Source: an uncultured Paracoccaceae bacterium
GTDB taxonomy: Bacteria; Pseudomonadota; Alphaproteobacteria; Rhodobacterales; Rhodobacteraceae
Direction: 5' to 3'
NCBI GenBank assembly: GCA_947495795.1
Contig: CANMAI010000001.1
Span: 248,001 to 312,000, forward strand
DNA length: 64,000 nt
Shown: piece after piece, positions 50,834 to 58,527 of the stretch
Numbering within the stretch: position 1 is the first letter of the stretch
Layout: every line of letters begins with the position of its first letter
Notes under the pieces: generated by a model
Database searches by the model: none
Told to the model about the DNA's origin: nothing
Seen by the model: the letters and a program-made list of their open reading frames with translations, nothing else
Made by a program: the position numbers and the translations under genes

Positions 50834-51605
50834 AGATCTCGCAGCCATCCTCCGTCACGCCGATGGAGTGTTCGAACTGCGCGGAGAGAGACTTGTCCTT
50901 CGTCACCGCTGTCCAGCCATCGCTGAGCACCTTCGTTTCCGGGCGACCCAGATTGATCATCGGCTCGATGGTGAAGAACATACCCGCCTCCAGGCGAGAA
51001 CCGGTGCCGGGGCGGCCATAGTGAAGCACATTGGGGGCCGCGTGGAACACACGGCCAAGCCCGTGGCCGCAGAAATCCCGCACCACACCGCAACGCTGGC
51101 TTTCGGCGTAGCTCTGAATGGCATAGCCGATATCGCCGAACGTGTTACCGGGCCGCACAGCCTCAATCCCCTTCATCAGTGCGTCGTGTGTGATATCAAT
51201 CAAACGCTCCGCCTTGCGGGGCAACTTGCCAGCGACAAACATCCGCGACGTGTCCCCGTACCAGCCATCGACGATGCAGGTGACGTCGATGTTCAGGATA
51301 TCGCCATCGCGTAGCTTCTTCTCCGACGGGATGCCGTGGCAGACCACATGGTTGATCGAGATGCAGCTGGCATGCTCATAGCCCTTGTAGCCGATTGTCG
51401 CCGATCTGGCTCCGTGATCGGAGATATGGGTCTCGATCAGTTTGTCGAGATGCGCAGTTTCCACACCCGGTTGAACGTGATCCGCGATCATATCCAGAAT
51501 CTCTGCCGCCAGTCTGCCAGCTTTGCGCATGCCCGCAAAATCCGCGTCCTCATGGATGCGAATGCCATCTTTGTTCAGGCGGCCGGGCGTAAGACCTTCC
51601 AACAT
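50790..51605 (-). CDS. map: Methionine aminopeptidase, type I
   Basis: 271-residue enzyme that removes the initiator Met from nascent proteins. Metal ligands are visible in ILNIDVTCIVDGWYGDTSRMF (two Asp), the His of FCGHGLGRVFH, and Glu in MFFTIEPMINLG. It also has the CISINHVVCHGIPSE block with the substrate-side His. The length is slightly longer than E. coli Map at the C-terminus, where it overlaps the 3' end of the convergent sulfotransferase-like gene by 44 nt. Confidence 0.96.
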   Translation of the reverse strand: MLEGLTPGRLNKDGIRIHEDADFAGMRKAGRLAAEILDMIADHVQPGVETAHLDKLIETHISDHGARSATIGYKGYEHASCISINHVVCHGIPSEKKLRDGDILNIDVTCIVDGWYGDTSRMFVAGKLPRKAERLIDITHDALMKGIEAVRPGNTFGDIGYAIQSYAESQRCGVVRDFCGHGLGRVFHAAPNVLHYGRPGTGSRLEAGMFFTIEPMINLGRPETKVLSDGWTAVTKDKSLSAQFEHSIGVTEDGCEIFTLSPAGRFHPTWA

Positions 51606-51680
51606 ATGCTCCTTGCTCCCACAAGTTTAGGCTTCAAATATGCGGTTTGTAAAACGACATGCGCCATTCTTATGTGAGTT

Positions 51681-52391
51681 TCAACCCACCGAACGTACGG
51701 AAATGGGGCTTGCAAGCGTGATCCCCTGAACAGTGATCGATGTGCCGAGAGCAAGCATCTCGACACCGGCAGCCTTCGCCGCAGCAGCGGCCTTCGCATA
51801 ACCGGGATCAAGATCTGCGGAAATCGCGAAGTGATCGCAATCCGTGCGTTGAACCACATAGATCAAAACGGCGCGATGCCCTTCCTCTACCATGGCGGCC
51901 AGATCACCCATATGCTTGGCTCCGCGTTTCGTCACGCAATCGGGAAACTCGGCCAGCGTTCCCTCGCGGCGAAGATGCACGTTTTTAACTTCCACATAGC
52001 AATCCGGCAGATCCGGCTCCGAGAGAAGGAAGTCTACCCGGCTCTTCTCGCGATACTTCACCTCTGCACGAATGGTCCCATACGCAGCCAGCAGCGGAAT
52101 TCGCGCCGCCTTCAGCGCGTCTCCCACGATGATGTTGGGAATACCCGTATCAATCCCCGCAAAATGCCCCTCGTCCAGCTCTATCAGCTTCCAGCTGTAC
52201 CGCAGCTTGCGCTTGGGGTCGTCGTTCCTCTGAAGCCAAACAGCACTTCCCGGCATGTTCACGCTCAGCATTGTGCCAGGGTTGGCGCAATGGGCTGTCA
52301 CCTCGGAGCCGTCTTCCAGAGTGACATCGGCGAGGAACCGATTATACCGACGGATAAGCGTGGCGCGGATAAGTGGCGGTTCAAAGATCAT
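51681..52391 (-). CDS. sfsA: SfsA family DNA/RNA nuclease-like protein
   Basis: 236-residue SfsA protein, normal length. Signatures are LIRATLIRRYNRFLADV, VTAHCANPGTMLSVNMPGSAVWL, and SRVDFLLSEPDLPDCYVEVKNVHL followed by FPDCVTKRGAKHMGDL. These have the PD-(D/E)xK-type nuclease core. Historically it was linked to maltose regulation, and the true role is unclear. The start was set at the ATG at 52391, where family similarity begins; the frame extends upstream across the divergent promoter. Confidence 0.94.
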   Translation of the reverse strand: MIFEPPLIRATLIRRYNRFLADVTLEDGSEVTAHCANPGTMLSVNMPGSAVWLQRNDDPKRKLRYSWKLIELDEGHFAGIDTGIPNIIVGDALKAARIPLLAAYGTIRAEVKYREKSRVDFLLSEPDLPDCYVEVKNVHLRREGTLAEFPDCVTKRGAKHMGDLAAMVEEGHRAVLIYVVQRTDCDHFAISADLDPGYAKAAAAAKAAGVEMLALGTSITVQGITLASPISVRSVG

Positions 52392-52438
52392 GGCCGCTTT
52401 GGTAGCGTTCGTTCCGGCGGCGAACAAGGAGTATGAAG

Positions 52439-53158
52439 ATGGGCAACCCAACTGCTGCGATGCTTGTAATCGGTGACGAGATCCTCTCCGGTCGCACACG
52501 CGATGCCAACATGTATCATCTGGCGGGTCGCCTTTCCGCGCATGGCGTCGATCTGCGGGAGGTGCGTGTTGTCTCGGATGATGGCCCGGCGATCGTGGCT
52601 GCTGTGAACGATCTTCGCAAAGCCTGGCAGCATGTGTTCACCTCCGGCGGTATCGGGCCAACGCATGACGATATCACAGCCGATTGCATCGCAAAGGCTT
52701 TCGGCACAGGCATCGATGTGCGGGAGGATGCGCGCGCCGTGCTTGCAATGAACTATCCAAGAGGCGAGGCGGATCTTACCCCCGCGCGGCTGCGCATGGC
52801 ACGTATTCCCGATGGGGCGGAACTAATCGACAACCCCGTTTCCAGAGCACCTGGTTTCCGGCTGGAGAATGTGTATGTGATGGCGGGTGTGCCTACAGTC
52901 TTTCAGGCAATGGTGGAAACTGTGCTGCCAATGATCACGGGCGGTGCACCGCTGATTTCCGAAAGCGTGCGGATCGACCGTGGAGAGAGTGATGTGGCGG
53001 CCCCTCTCGGAGAGATCGCCGAGGCGTATCCAGACGTTTCCATCGGCTCCTATCCGTTTCAGAGAGACGGTAAGTTTGGCACCAATATCGTGCTCCGATC
53101 CGCTACGAGAGAAGCATTGGACGCTGCAACCAATGCTGTCCGCGCGCTGGCAGTTTGA
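52439..53158 (+). CDS. CinA-like molybdopterin-binding-domain protein
   Basis: 239-residue protein corresponding to the N-terminal MoCF-like domain of CinA, without the nicotinamide-nucleotide amidase domain. Motifs are AAMLVIGDEILSGRTRDANM, VFTSGGIGPTHDDIT and VYVMAGVPTVFQAMVE. Such short forms may act as ADP-ribose or FAD pyrophosphatases. The second ATG (52439) has better spacing from AAGGAG than the first (52433). It diverges from sfsA, and the intron-bearing tRNA-Leu gene follows 81 nt downstream. Confidence 0.9.
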   Translation: MGNPTAAMLVIGDEILSGRTRDANMYHLAGRLSAHGVDLREVRVVSDDGPAIVAAVNDLRKAWQHVFTSGGIGPTHDDITADCIAKAFGTGIDVREDARAVLAMNYPRGEADLTPARLRMARIPDGAELIDNPVSRAPGFRLENVYVMAGVPTVFQAMVETVLPMITGGAPLISESVRIDRGESDVAAPLGEIAEAYPDVSIGSYPFQRDGKFGTNIVLRSATREALDAATNAVRALAV

Positions 53159-53239
53159 GGCGGCAACGCAGTTAGTCAAGCCAACGGCCTCTCAGGGCTT
53201 TACGCGCCCCGACACTTGGCCTTACATGGCGACGGTCAC

Positions 53240-53558
53240 GCGGACGTGGCGAAATGGTAGACGCAACGGACTTAAAAGGAATTTTGAGTGCCTCCGGGGA
53301 AACGCGGAGAGTAGAACTGCTCAAATTCGGGGAAGGCTGCCCGGGGCGTCCGGTGCTGATCCCGAGCCAAGCCCCTTCTTGGGGAAGGTGTAGAGACTAG
53401 ACGGGCAGCGCCTAAGGGCTTTGAGGCTTAAGGCGAAGGGATAGTCCAGACTGGCAAACCTTCCGGTTCCACGAACCGATGGGGCGGTGAAAACCGTGGC
53501 GGTACGAAAATCCGTTTTCCGAATGGGAGTGTGGGTTCGAGTCCCACCGTCCGCACCA
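53240..53558 (+). tRNA. tRNA-Leu (anticodon UAA), interrupted by a group I intron
   Basis: The exons are 53240-53273 and 53507-53558, 86 nt after splicing. The acceptor stem GCGGACG pairs perfectly with CGTCCGC (53548-53554), followed by A and an encoded CCA. The D-arm is GCG/CGC. The anticodon stem ACGGA/TCCGT closes loop C-U-U-A-A-A-A with anticodon UAA. A long class II variable arm and T-arm GTGGG-TTCGAGT-CCCAC complete it. The intron splits the anticodon after its first base (U34), the site used by cyanobacterial and plastid tRNA-Leu(UAA) introns. Ordinary tRNA finders may miss or truncate this gene. Confidence 0.97.
53274..53506 (+). ncRNA. Group I intron (IC3-like) in tRNA-Leu(UAA)
   Basis: A 233-nt self-splicing-type intron. 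P1 is a perfect hairpin: exon ACTT plus intron AAAA, a GGAA loop (53278-53281), then TTTT and GAGT. It sets the required U-G wobble at the 5' splice site (U53273 with G53286). The TTTT can also pair with AAAA of the 3' exon (P10). The core is visible as GAGACTAGACGGGCAG (53393 onward) and GATAGTCCAGACT. P7 pairs GACTA (53395-53399) with TAGTC (53442-53446), and a P8 hairpin lies between. The intron ends in G (53506), as group I introns require. No internal endonuclease gene is present. Confidence 0.95.
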
Positions 53559-53851
53559 CTATAATCCCTAAATCACTTTGCTTGGAAGCAACTGGCGTTG
53601 CTCGTCATTTGGCAGACCACCTTTCAAACCACCTCAAACAAACGAATAGTGTGCGAGCCACCCCCCTTCACAGGTCAACGTCCTGACATAAACTCTCCCA
53701 TACCCGGATAAGCCCCACGCTCCAAGATCGCACGAAACAAGCCATCCCAATTGGCAAGTCGCACAAAAGCGCGCCAACACCCCGATGTCACATATGAAAT
53801 AGCCGGGTCATCACAAGCGATTTACCTAGGATCATGAAACGGTAATCAGTG
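53559..53851. other. Non-coding region after tRNA-Leu
   Basis: No gene is seen in these 293 nt. The main content is copy 1 of the petP-leader repeat (53661-53738), then AT-balanced sequence up to the C39-like gene. No second copy of the tRNA 3' end was found in the window, so an integrase-type attachment site is not supported. Confidence 0.55.
53661..53738 (+). repeat. Diverged copy of the petP leader and start (copy 1)
   Basis: This segment matches the region immediately before and into petP (54492-54564) at roughly four positions in five. Shared words include CCCCCTTCACA, CCTGACATAAACTCTCC and CCAAGATCGCA. The petP start codon ATG is ACG here, and no reading frame continues. It is therefore a dead duplicate of the petP promoter and 5' end, placed 0.8 kb upstream of the intact one with the C39-like gene between them. 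Confidence 0.8.
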
Positions 53852-54394
53852 ATGGAAAAAATCATGGCATGGCAACCTGCAGAAGCGGCCTCGGACGGAA
53901 ACACTTACGAATGGTATGCGCAGGACAAGGAGAACAGTTGTGGCTGTGCCTCGATTTTGATGATGACCAATTTCATGAAGGGCAAGAAACTCAGCGAATC
54001 CACTGTCAGGCAGTGGATGAACGAAGTCGAGTGTGGAAAGAACAAATCGAAGGAAGGCGTTCGCAGCTTTGATGATCAGGGCGGTGTGATTACCGATTAT
54101 ACGGGAGTTCTGTCTGAAAAGATCGGCGTCAAGGCGCATACAGTCTATAATGCCACGCCCGTTCGCAGGTGGGTCACAACAGCCACAAAGAAGAAGCCGC
54201 TTTTGGCACATGTGTTCTGGAACGGCGGGGGTGGGCATACCGTCGTTGTCGTAGGGCATCATAACACAAACACAATTTTCCTGGATCCTGGGCTGGGTGT
54301 CGTGGAAATCCCTGATGCCGACCTCCTTCAGTACCAAGTCGACTACGGCGGAGGTGCGATCACTGGCACAATCCTGGCCCTAGCGCAGCCATAA
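53852..54394 (+). CDS. Papain/C39-like cysteine peptidase-fold protein
   Basis: 180-residue protein with a catalytic layout like peptidase C39 or papain-like enzymes: Cys in ENSCGCASILMM near residue 31, His in GGGGHTVVVVG near 128, and Asp in IFLDPGLG near 144. No signal peptide, membrane helix or ABC-transporter domain is fused. Starts at GTG 53849 or ATG 53864 are also possible, since no clear ribosome-binding site helps. It sits between two copies of the petP leader, next to tRNA-Leu, so it was probably inserted or duplicated in. Processing peptidase, toxin or effector are all open. Confidence 0.75.
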   Translation: MEKIMAWQPAEAASDGNTYEWYAQDKENSCGCASILMMTNFMKGKKLSESTVRQWMNEVECGKNKSKEGVRSFDDQGGVITDYTGVLSEKIGVKAHTVYNATPVRRWVTTATKKKPLLAHVFWNGGGGHTVVVVGHHNTNTIFLDPGLGVVEIPDADLLQYQVDYGGGAITGTILALAQP

Positions 54395-54491
54395 TCAGGA
54401 GCGTTTTGACGGTTATCCCTCGAAAGTCATTGTGCAGAATACCGATCCGTCGAGACAGCTGGCCACGGCACCTCAGGGCCGTCCCTCCAAA

Positions 54492-54564
54492 CCCCCTTCA
54501 CACGTCAACACCCCTGACATAAACTCTCCTGACCCGAGGAGAGCCCCATGCCCCAAGATCGCAA
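54492..54564 (+). repeat. petP leader, intact copy (copy 2)
   Basis: This contains the petP upstream region, the ribosome-binding site CGAGGAGAG (54535-54543) and the petP start. It is the functional counterpart of the decayed copy at 53661-53738. The shared TGACATAAACT block may be part of the promoter. Confidence 0.75.
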
Positions 54565-55057
54565 CCCCACCACAGGCGAACAACTGCTCTTCCTCACGGA
54601 CGATCAGCTCCGCCAGGGCATAGAGCTCATGTTTTTCGCCTATCGCGGCTTCACCAAAGACCCCGACCTCATCCTGGAAGAATACGGCTACGGCCGCGCC
54701 CACCACCGCGCGCTCCATTTCATCAACCGCCGGCCGGGCCTCACCGTAAACGATCTCCTCGATCTCCTCGGTGTCACCAAGCAATCACTCAACCGTGTCT
54801 TGCGCCAACTCGTCGAGGATGATCTCGTCCAAAGCCGCATAGGCGCGCAGGATCGCCGCCAAAGAAACCTCCACCTCACGGACTCCGGAAAAGCCCTTGA
54901 AACAAAGCTCTCCACCACCCAGCGCGCCCGCATGCGCAAGGCCTACTCCACCGCCGGGCCGGAAGCTGTGCAAGGGTTTCGCACCGTGCTAGAAAGCATC
55001 ATAGAACCAGAAATGCGGCAACGCATCGCCCGCCTGTTGGAGCCAAAGAATGACTGA
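54548..55057 (+). CDS. petP: MarR-family regulator PetP
   Basis: 169-residue MarR-type winged-helix protein. The DNA-binding part is LTVNDLLDLLGVTKQSLNRVLRQLVEDDLV with wing GAQDRRQRNLHLTDSG. Its coupling to the following OmpR-type regulator (8-nt overlap) matches petP-petR of Rhodobacter capsulatus, which is needed for cytochrome bc1 expression and growth. The start follows CGAGGAGAG. A decayed copy of its leader lies upstream at 53661. Confidence 0.88.
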   Translation: MPQDRNPTTGEQLLFLTDDQLRQGIELMFFAYRGFTKDPDLILEEYGYGRAHHRALHFINRRPGLTVNDLLDLLGVTKQSLNRVLRQLVEDDLVQSRIGAQDRRQRNLHLTDSGKALETKLSTTQRARMRKAYSTAGPEAVQGFRTVLESIIEPEMRQRIARLLEPKND

Positions 55058-55760
55058 TATCACCCAGCCAGACGCCCACATCCTCGTGGTGGACGATGAC
55101 GAACGCATCCGCGACCTCCTCAAGAAATTCCTCTCCCGTCACGATTACTGGGTAACAACCGCTCGCGATGCCGCCCACGCCCGCAAGCTCCTTGATGGGC
55201 TGGAGTTCGACCTTCTGGTGATCGACGTCATGATGCCCGGCGAGGATGGCTTCTCCCTCACCAAGGCCCTCTCGGATGAGATCTCCACCCCGATCCTCCT
55301 CCTCACCGCACGCGGCGATGCGGACGACCGCATCAAAGGGCTGGAAGTGGGCGCCGACGATTACCTGCCCAAACCTTTCGAGCCGCGTGAACTCCTGCTC
55401 CGCATCAACGCGATCCTGCGCCGCGTACCAAAGGAAAACATCGCCAACGAGCCACCCAAAACGCTCCACATGGGCACGATCCGGTACGATATGACCCGCG
55501 GCGAGCTTTGGCAGGGGCAAGACATGATCCGCCTGACAGCCACAGAAAACGCCCTCATGCGCATCTTCTCCGCCCGTCCGAACGAACCCGTAAGCCGCAC
55601 CCAACTGGTGCAAGATCTCGGGAGAGATGATGGCCAGGCCCAGGAACGCGCGGTAGACGTCCAGATCACACGGCTGCGGCGCAAGATAGAGGCCGACCCG
55701 AAAACCCCCCGCTATCTGCAAACGGTGCGCGGGGCGGGGTATATGCTGGCGCCCGATTGA
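55050..55760 (+). CDS. petR: OmpR-family response regulator PetR
   Basis: 236-residue response regulator. The receiver domain has acidic pair DDDER, phospho-Asp59 in LLVIDVMMPGEDG, Thr in LLTARGDADD and Lys in YLPKPFEPRELLLRI. The C-terminal winged helix has RLTATENALMRIFSARPNEPVSRTQL and VDVQITRLRRKIEADPKTPRYLQTVRGAGYML. It overlaps petP. No histidine kinase is adjacent, as in Rhodobacter. Confidence 0.93.
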   Translation: MTDITQPDAHILVVDDDERIRDLLKKFLSRHDYWVTTARDAAHARKLLDGLEFDLLVIDVMMPGEDGFSLTKALSDEISTPILLLTARGDADDRIKGLEVGADDYLPKPFEPRELLLRINAILRRVPKENIANEPPKTLHMGTIRYDMTRGELWQGQDMIRLTATENALMRIFSARPNEPVSRTQLVQDLGRDDGQAQERAVDVQITRLRRKIEADPKTPRYLQTVRGAGYMLAPD

Positions 55761-55831
55761 ACCGCTATGCCACCTGCGCGTGCTAATCAGCGGGCCGAAG
55801 GCACTCACTGCATAGCCACGCCGCGGAGCCA

Positions 55832-56941
55832 TCAGCCCCGCACACGCTCCCCCGGATTTTCCAACAAACCAACAAGCGGGGCATTTACGTAGTAGTTGTT
55901 CCGCCCCTCGCTCAACTTGAGCAACAGATTTGAACGCACAAGCTGCTCCAGATACTTCGTCGCGGTCGGCCGTGAAACCTTCAATTCCTCCTGCACGTAT
56001 TCCACCCGCGTGTAAGGGTGGCGAAAGAGGTTATTGATCAAGTCTTGCGAGTAGATTTTCGGATGTTCATCGCGGACCACGGCTTTGAAAGCCACCATTT
56101 GGCTTCTTATGCCTTCGAGCAGGTTCAGCGTCACGTCGGAGGACACTGCCACCATGTCGAGCATGTAAACGACCCATGCTTCCCAATCGCCGGTATCCCG
56201 CACCCCTTGAAGAAGCCGGTAGTAGTCCGCTTTTGTCCGGTTGATCCCACGGCTCATGTAGAGAATTGGAATGTCCAGTAGTCCGGTTTTGGTTAGATAA
56301 AGAACGTTCAGCATCCGTCCCAATCTGCCATTGCCATCGGGGAATGGATGAATGCTCTCGAACTGATGATGAATGATGGCCATCTTTATCAAGGGATCCA
56401 GCGCGGACGCAGACTCGTCATTGATGAACCGTTCCAGATCGGCCATCTGCGTTTCGATCTCTTCAGCGTCCTGCGTGGGCACATAGATAACTTCGCCACT
56501 TGCTTCATTAAGCAATCCGGTTCCAGGCACCTTTCGAAACCCGTCACTCCGGTTCTTGAGCGTCCGAAACATCTCTATGAGCATACGATTGGAGATGATC
56601 CCCTCGGCCTTGGCAAGATGTTCATGTCCGCACTTCAATGCATCGCGGTAAACGGCAACTTCCTTGGCAGATCCAACCAACCCCTTGTCTAAGCGCAAAT
56701 CACGCCGGAACAGTTCGTCATGCGTGGTGATGATATTCTCAATTTCAGAGCTGTCCTTGGCTTCCTGCAAGGAAAGCGTATCAATCAATATGCCCTGATT
56801 TGGAATGACAGGCGCACGCCCCTTCAACTCGGCCAGAAGGCGGGTCGCCCTTGTAAGCGATCGCATGATGGGCAGCGTTTCGAAATCCGCATCCGGCGGA
56901 AGTAGAGGGATCGTGTAAGATGGTTTCAGCATGATGCTCAA
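55832..56941 (-). CDS. Fic-domain protein with C-terminal winged helix
   Basis: 369-residue AMP-transferase-fold protein. It has an N-terminal Fic_N segment (PPDADFETLPIMRSLTRATRLLAEL), an inhibitory-helix-like region, and the catalytic Fic motif HPFPDGNGRLGR near residue 205. The C-terminal winged helix is near 300-350 (HPYTRVEYVQEELKVSRPTATKYLEQLVRSNLL). Fic proteins transfer AMP or related groups to protein hydroxyls. This class is often autoinhibited and may regulate its own gene. It stands alone on the minus strand with a strong inverted repeat just upstream. Confidence 0.93.
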   Translation of the reverse strand: MSIMLKPSYTIPLLPPDADFETLPIMRSLTRATRLLAELKGRAPVIPNQGILIDTLSLQEAKDSSEIENIITTHDELFRRDLRLDKGLVGSAKEVAVYRDALKCGHEHLAKAEGIISNRMLIEMFRTLKNRSDGFRKVPGTGLLNEASGEVIYVPTQDAEEIETQMADLERFINDESASALDPLIKMAIIHHQFESIHPFPDGNGRLGRMLNVLYLTKTGLLDIPILYMSRGINRTKADYYRLLQGVRDTGDWEAWVVYMLDMVAVSSDVTLNLLEGIRSQMVAFKAVVRDEHPKIYSQDLINNLFRHPYTRVEYVQEELKVSRPTATKYLEQLVRSNLLLKLSEGRNNYYVNAPLVGLLENPGERVRG

Positions 56942-56963
56942 TATGTAAAAAAATCTGGATTTT

Positions 56964-56991
56964 CTTTACATGATTGCTTGCACATGTAAAG
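56964..56991. promoter_or_regulatory. Inverted repeat before the Fic gene, probable operator
   Basis: CTTTACATG (56964-56972) and CATGTAAAG (56983-56991) are a perfect 9-bp inverted repeat with a 10-nt spacer, 23 nt upstream of the Fic start. A third half-site, ATATGTAAA, lies at the start codon region (about 56941-56949). Binding by the Fic protein's own winged helix is an attractive possibility. Confidence 0.55.
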
Positions 56992-57351
56992 GGATTTGAT
57001 TTTCCTTTTCGGGAGCTCTGTAAGCAAGACCGGGCCGTTTGAGCCTAACGCTGGATAAACCGAAACCCATTACCTCCAAGGTAACCAAACCCATTACCCC
57101 TCCCGAGTTTCTCACCGCACTCCCCGTTAATCGGGCCAATGCCGGGAAATCCGCACTCCCAAACCCATACCAAATCCGTACTGTTTCCAGCCGGGGCGCC
57201 CCCATGCATCGGTGAGAGTGTTAACGCCCACACTCTGAAGGTGCAAAAAAATCCGAAATATTTTCCGGGAGACCAAGCGGCCTTATGCACCCAAATCCAT
57301 AAATCACTCATTTTGCTAAGTATTTTCTCAAAACGCCGTGCTTTACTAATA
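56992..57351. other. Non-coding region between fic and the nitroreductase-like gene
   Basis: Most of the 461-nt gap (56942-57402) holds no gene. It contains a triplicated word: AAACCCATTACC at 57063-57074 and 57087-57098, and AAACCCATACC at 57161-57171. The local base composition is AT-richer than the genes around it. The repeats are too short and irregular for CRISPR. Confidence 0.5.
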
Positions 57352-57388
57352 CGATATCGAACTATATATTAGTGCGATATCGAACTAA
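57352..57388. promoter_or_regulatory. Tandem CGATATCG operators before the nitroreductase-like gene
   Basis: Two palindromes have identical cores CGATATCG at 57352-57359 and 57375-57382, centred 23 bp apart. The second extends to TTAGTGCGATATCGAACTAA (57369-57388), nearly perfect over 20 bp. They lie 15-51 nt before the start of the nitroreductase-like gene, which is co-transcribed with a MarR regulator. MarR autoregulation through these sites is likely. Confidence 0.65.
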
Positions 57389-57402
57389 TTAGGAATCGCA
57401 CC

Positions 57403-58527
57403 ATGTCCCTCTCCCGTCGCAAGATGCTCACCCTCGTAGGCGGTGGCACTGTCCTCGCCGCTACCGCCGGATGCGCCGCTTTTCTCACCACACGCACTCC
57501 CACCAAGGCCCTTGCACCGTGGGATTTAGCGGGCAATTACAATGATATACGCCTCCGCGCCCTCTCCTATGCGCTGCTAGCCCCCAATGCACACAACCGC
57601 CAACCATGGCAGGCACAACTTGTAGGTACGGACGAAATACGCCTCTTCCGGGATCCCACTCTCAACCTCCCCGAAACGGACCCTTATTCCCGCCAGCTCA
57701 CCATCGGCATGGGCTGTTTTACGGAACTGATGGTGCAGGCTTTTGCCAACGAAAACAAAGGTGTAGAGGTCACTCTCTTCCCCGAAGGCGAGGCCGAAAC
57801 AGCCCCTGTTTTGCACGCAAAAGTTCGTGGCGAGGCTGAACCGGACCCGCTTTTTCAGCACGTCATGGAACGAAGATCCTGTAAGGAACCCTTCGACATG
57901 ACCAAGCCTGTCGCACCGGAAACCCTTGAAAAGGCTTTGAAATTCTCTGAAGGCGCAGCGGGCACGACCAAGGAGGCAGAGGTTGCCAAACTCCGGGAGC
58001 TCACATGGGAAGCCTGGCAAATAGAAGCCCAAACACCCCGTACCCACTTGGAATCAGTCAATCTTTTCCGTATCGGCAAGTCTGAAATCAACCAGAATCC
58101 CGATGGTATTGATCTCGGCGGGCCTATGATGGATAGCCTGAAACTCTTTGGAATCATGTCCCGCGAGACCGCAGCCGATCCAGAGCATACGGCCTTTCAA
58201 CAAGCTATTGAAATTTATCGAGAAATTATGTCCACAACACCAGCCTTCGTATGGCTCACATCGAACGGAAACACCCGCGCAGACCAGATAAATGCAGGCC
58301 GCGCATGGGTCCGGCTCAATCTCGCTACCACCGCAAACGGCCTCTCCCTCCATCCCGTCAGCCAGTGCCTTCAGGAGTACCCCGAGATGGCGGAGCCATA
58401 CACGCAAGCCCATACCCTGCTTGCAGAAAATGGTGAGACGGTGCAGATGTTGGGGCGTGTGGGTTACGGCCCGCAAATCCCGCGCACACCGCGCTGGCCA
58501 TTGGACGCAAAGCTGGTAAATGCCTGA
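57403..58527 (+). CDS. Tat-exported nitroreductase-family (Acg-like) protein
   Basis: 374-residue protein with a twin-arginine signal (SLSRRKMLTLVGGGTVLAATAGC). The AGC end could also be a lipobox. The mature part resembles Acg/nitroreductase-like FMN proteins: LRALSYALLAPNAHNRQPWQAQL and later GRAWVRLNLATTANGLSLHPVSQCLQEYPEM. The single-polypeptide tandem form is typical of the Acg group, whose members may sequester FMN rather than catalyse reduction. Export through Tat fits a cofactor-containing protein. It overlaps the downstream MarR gene by 8 nt. Confidence 0.85.
   Translation: MSLSRRKMLTLVGGGTVLAATAGCAAFLTTRTPTKALAPWDLAGNYNDIRLRALSYALLAPNAHNRQPWQAQLVGTDEIRLFRDPTLNLPETDPYSRQLTIGMGCFTELMVQAFANENKGVEVTLFPEGEAETAPVLHAKVRGEAEPDPLFQHVMERRSCKEPFDMTKPVAPETLEKALKFSEGAAGTTKEAEVAKLRELTWEAWQIEAQTPRTHLESVNLFRIGKSEINQNPDGIDLGGPMMDSLKLFGIMSRETAADPEHTAFQQAIEIYREIMSTTPAFVWLTSNGNTRADQINAGRAWVRLNLATTANGLSLHPVSQCLQEYPEMAEPYTQAHTLLAENGETVQMLGRVGYGPQIPRTPRWPLDAKLVNA

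Noticed and set aside
52980-53393. Open frame running from the cinA-like gene into the tRNA intron
   Set aside because: It overlaps the cinA-like gene in another frame and the structured intron, and its sequence resembles no protein.
57063-57171. AAACCCATTACC repeats as a possible CRISPR or origin iteron
   Set aside because: Only three copies of about 12 nt with unequal spacing (24 and 74 nt) and no cas or rep gene nearby.
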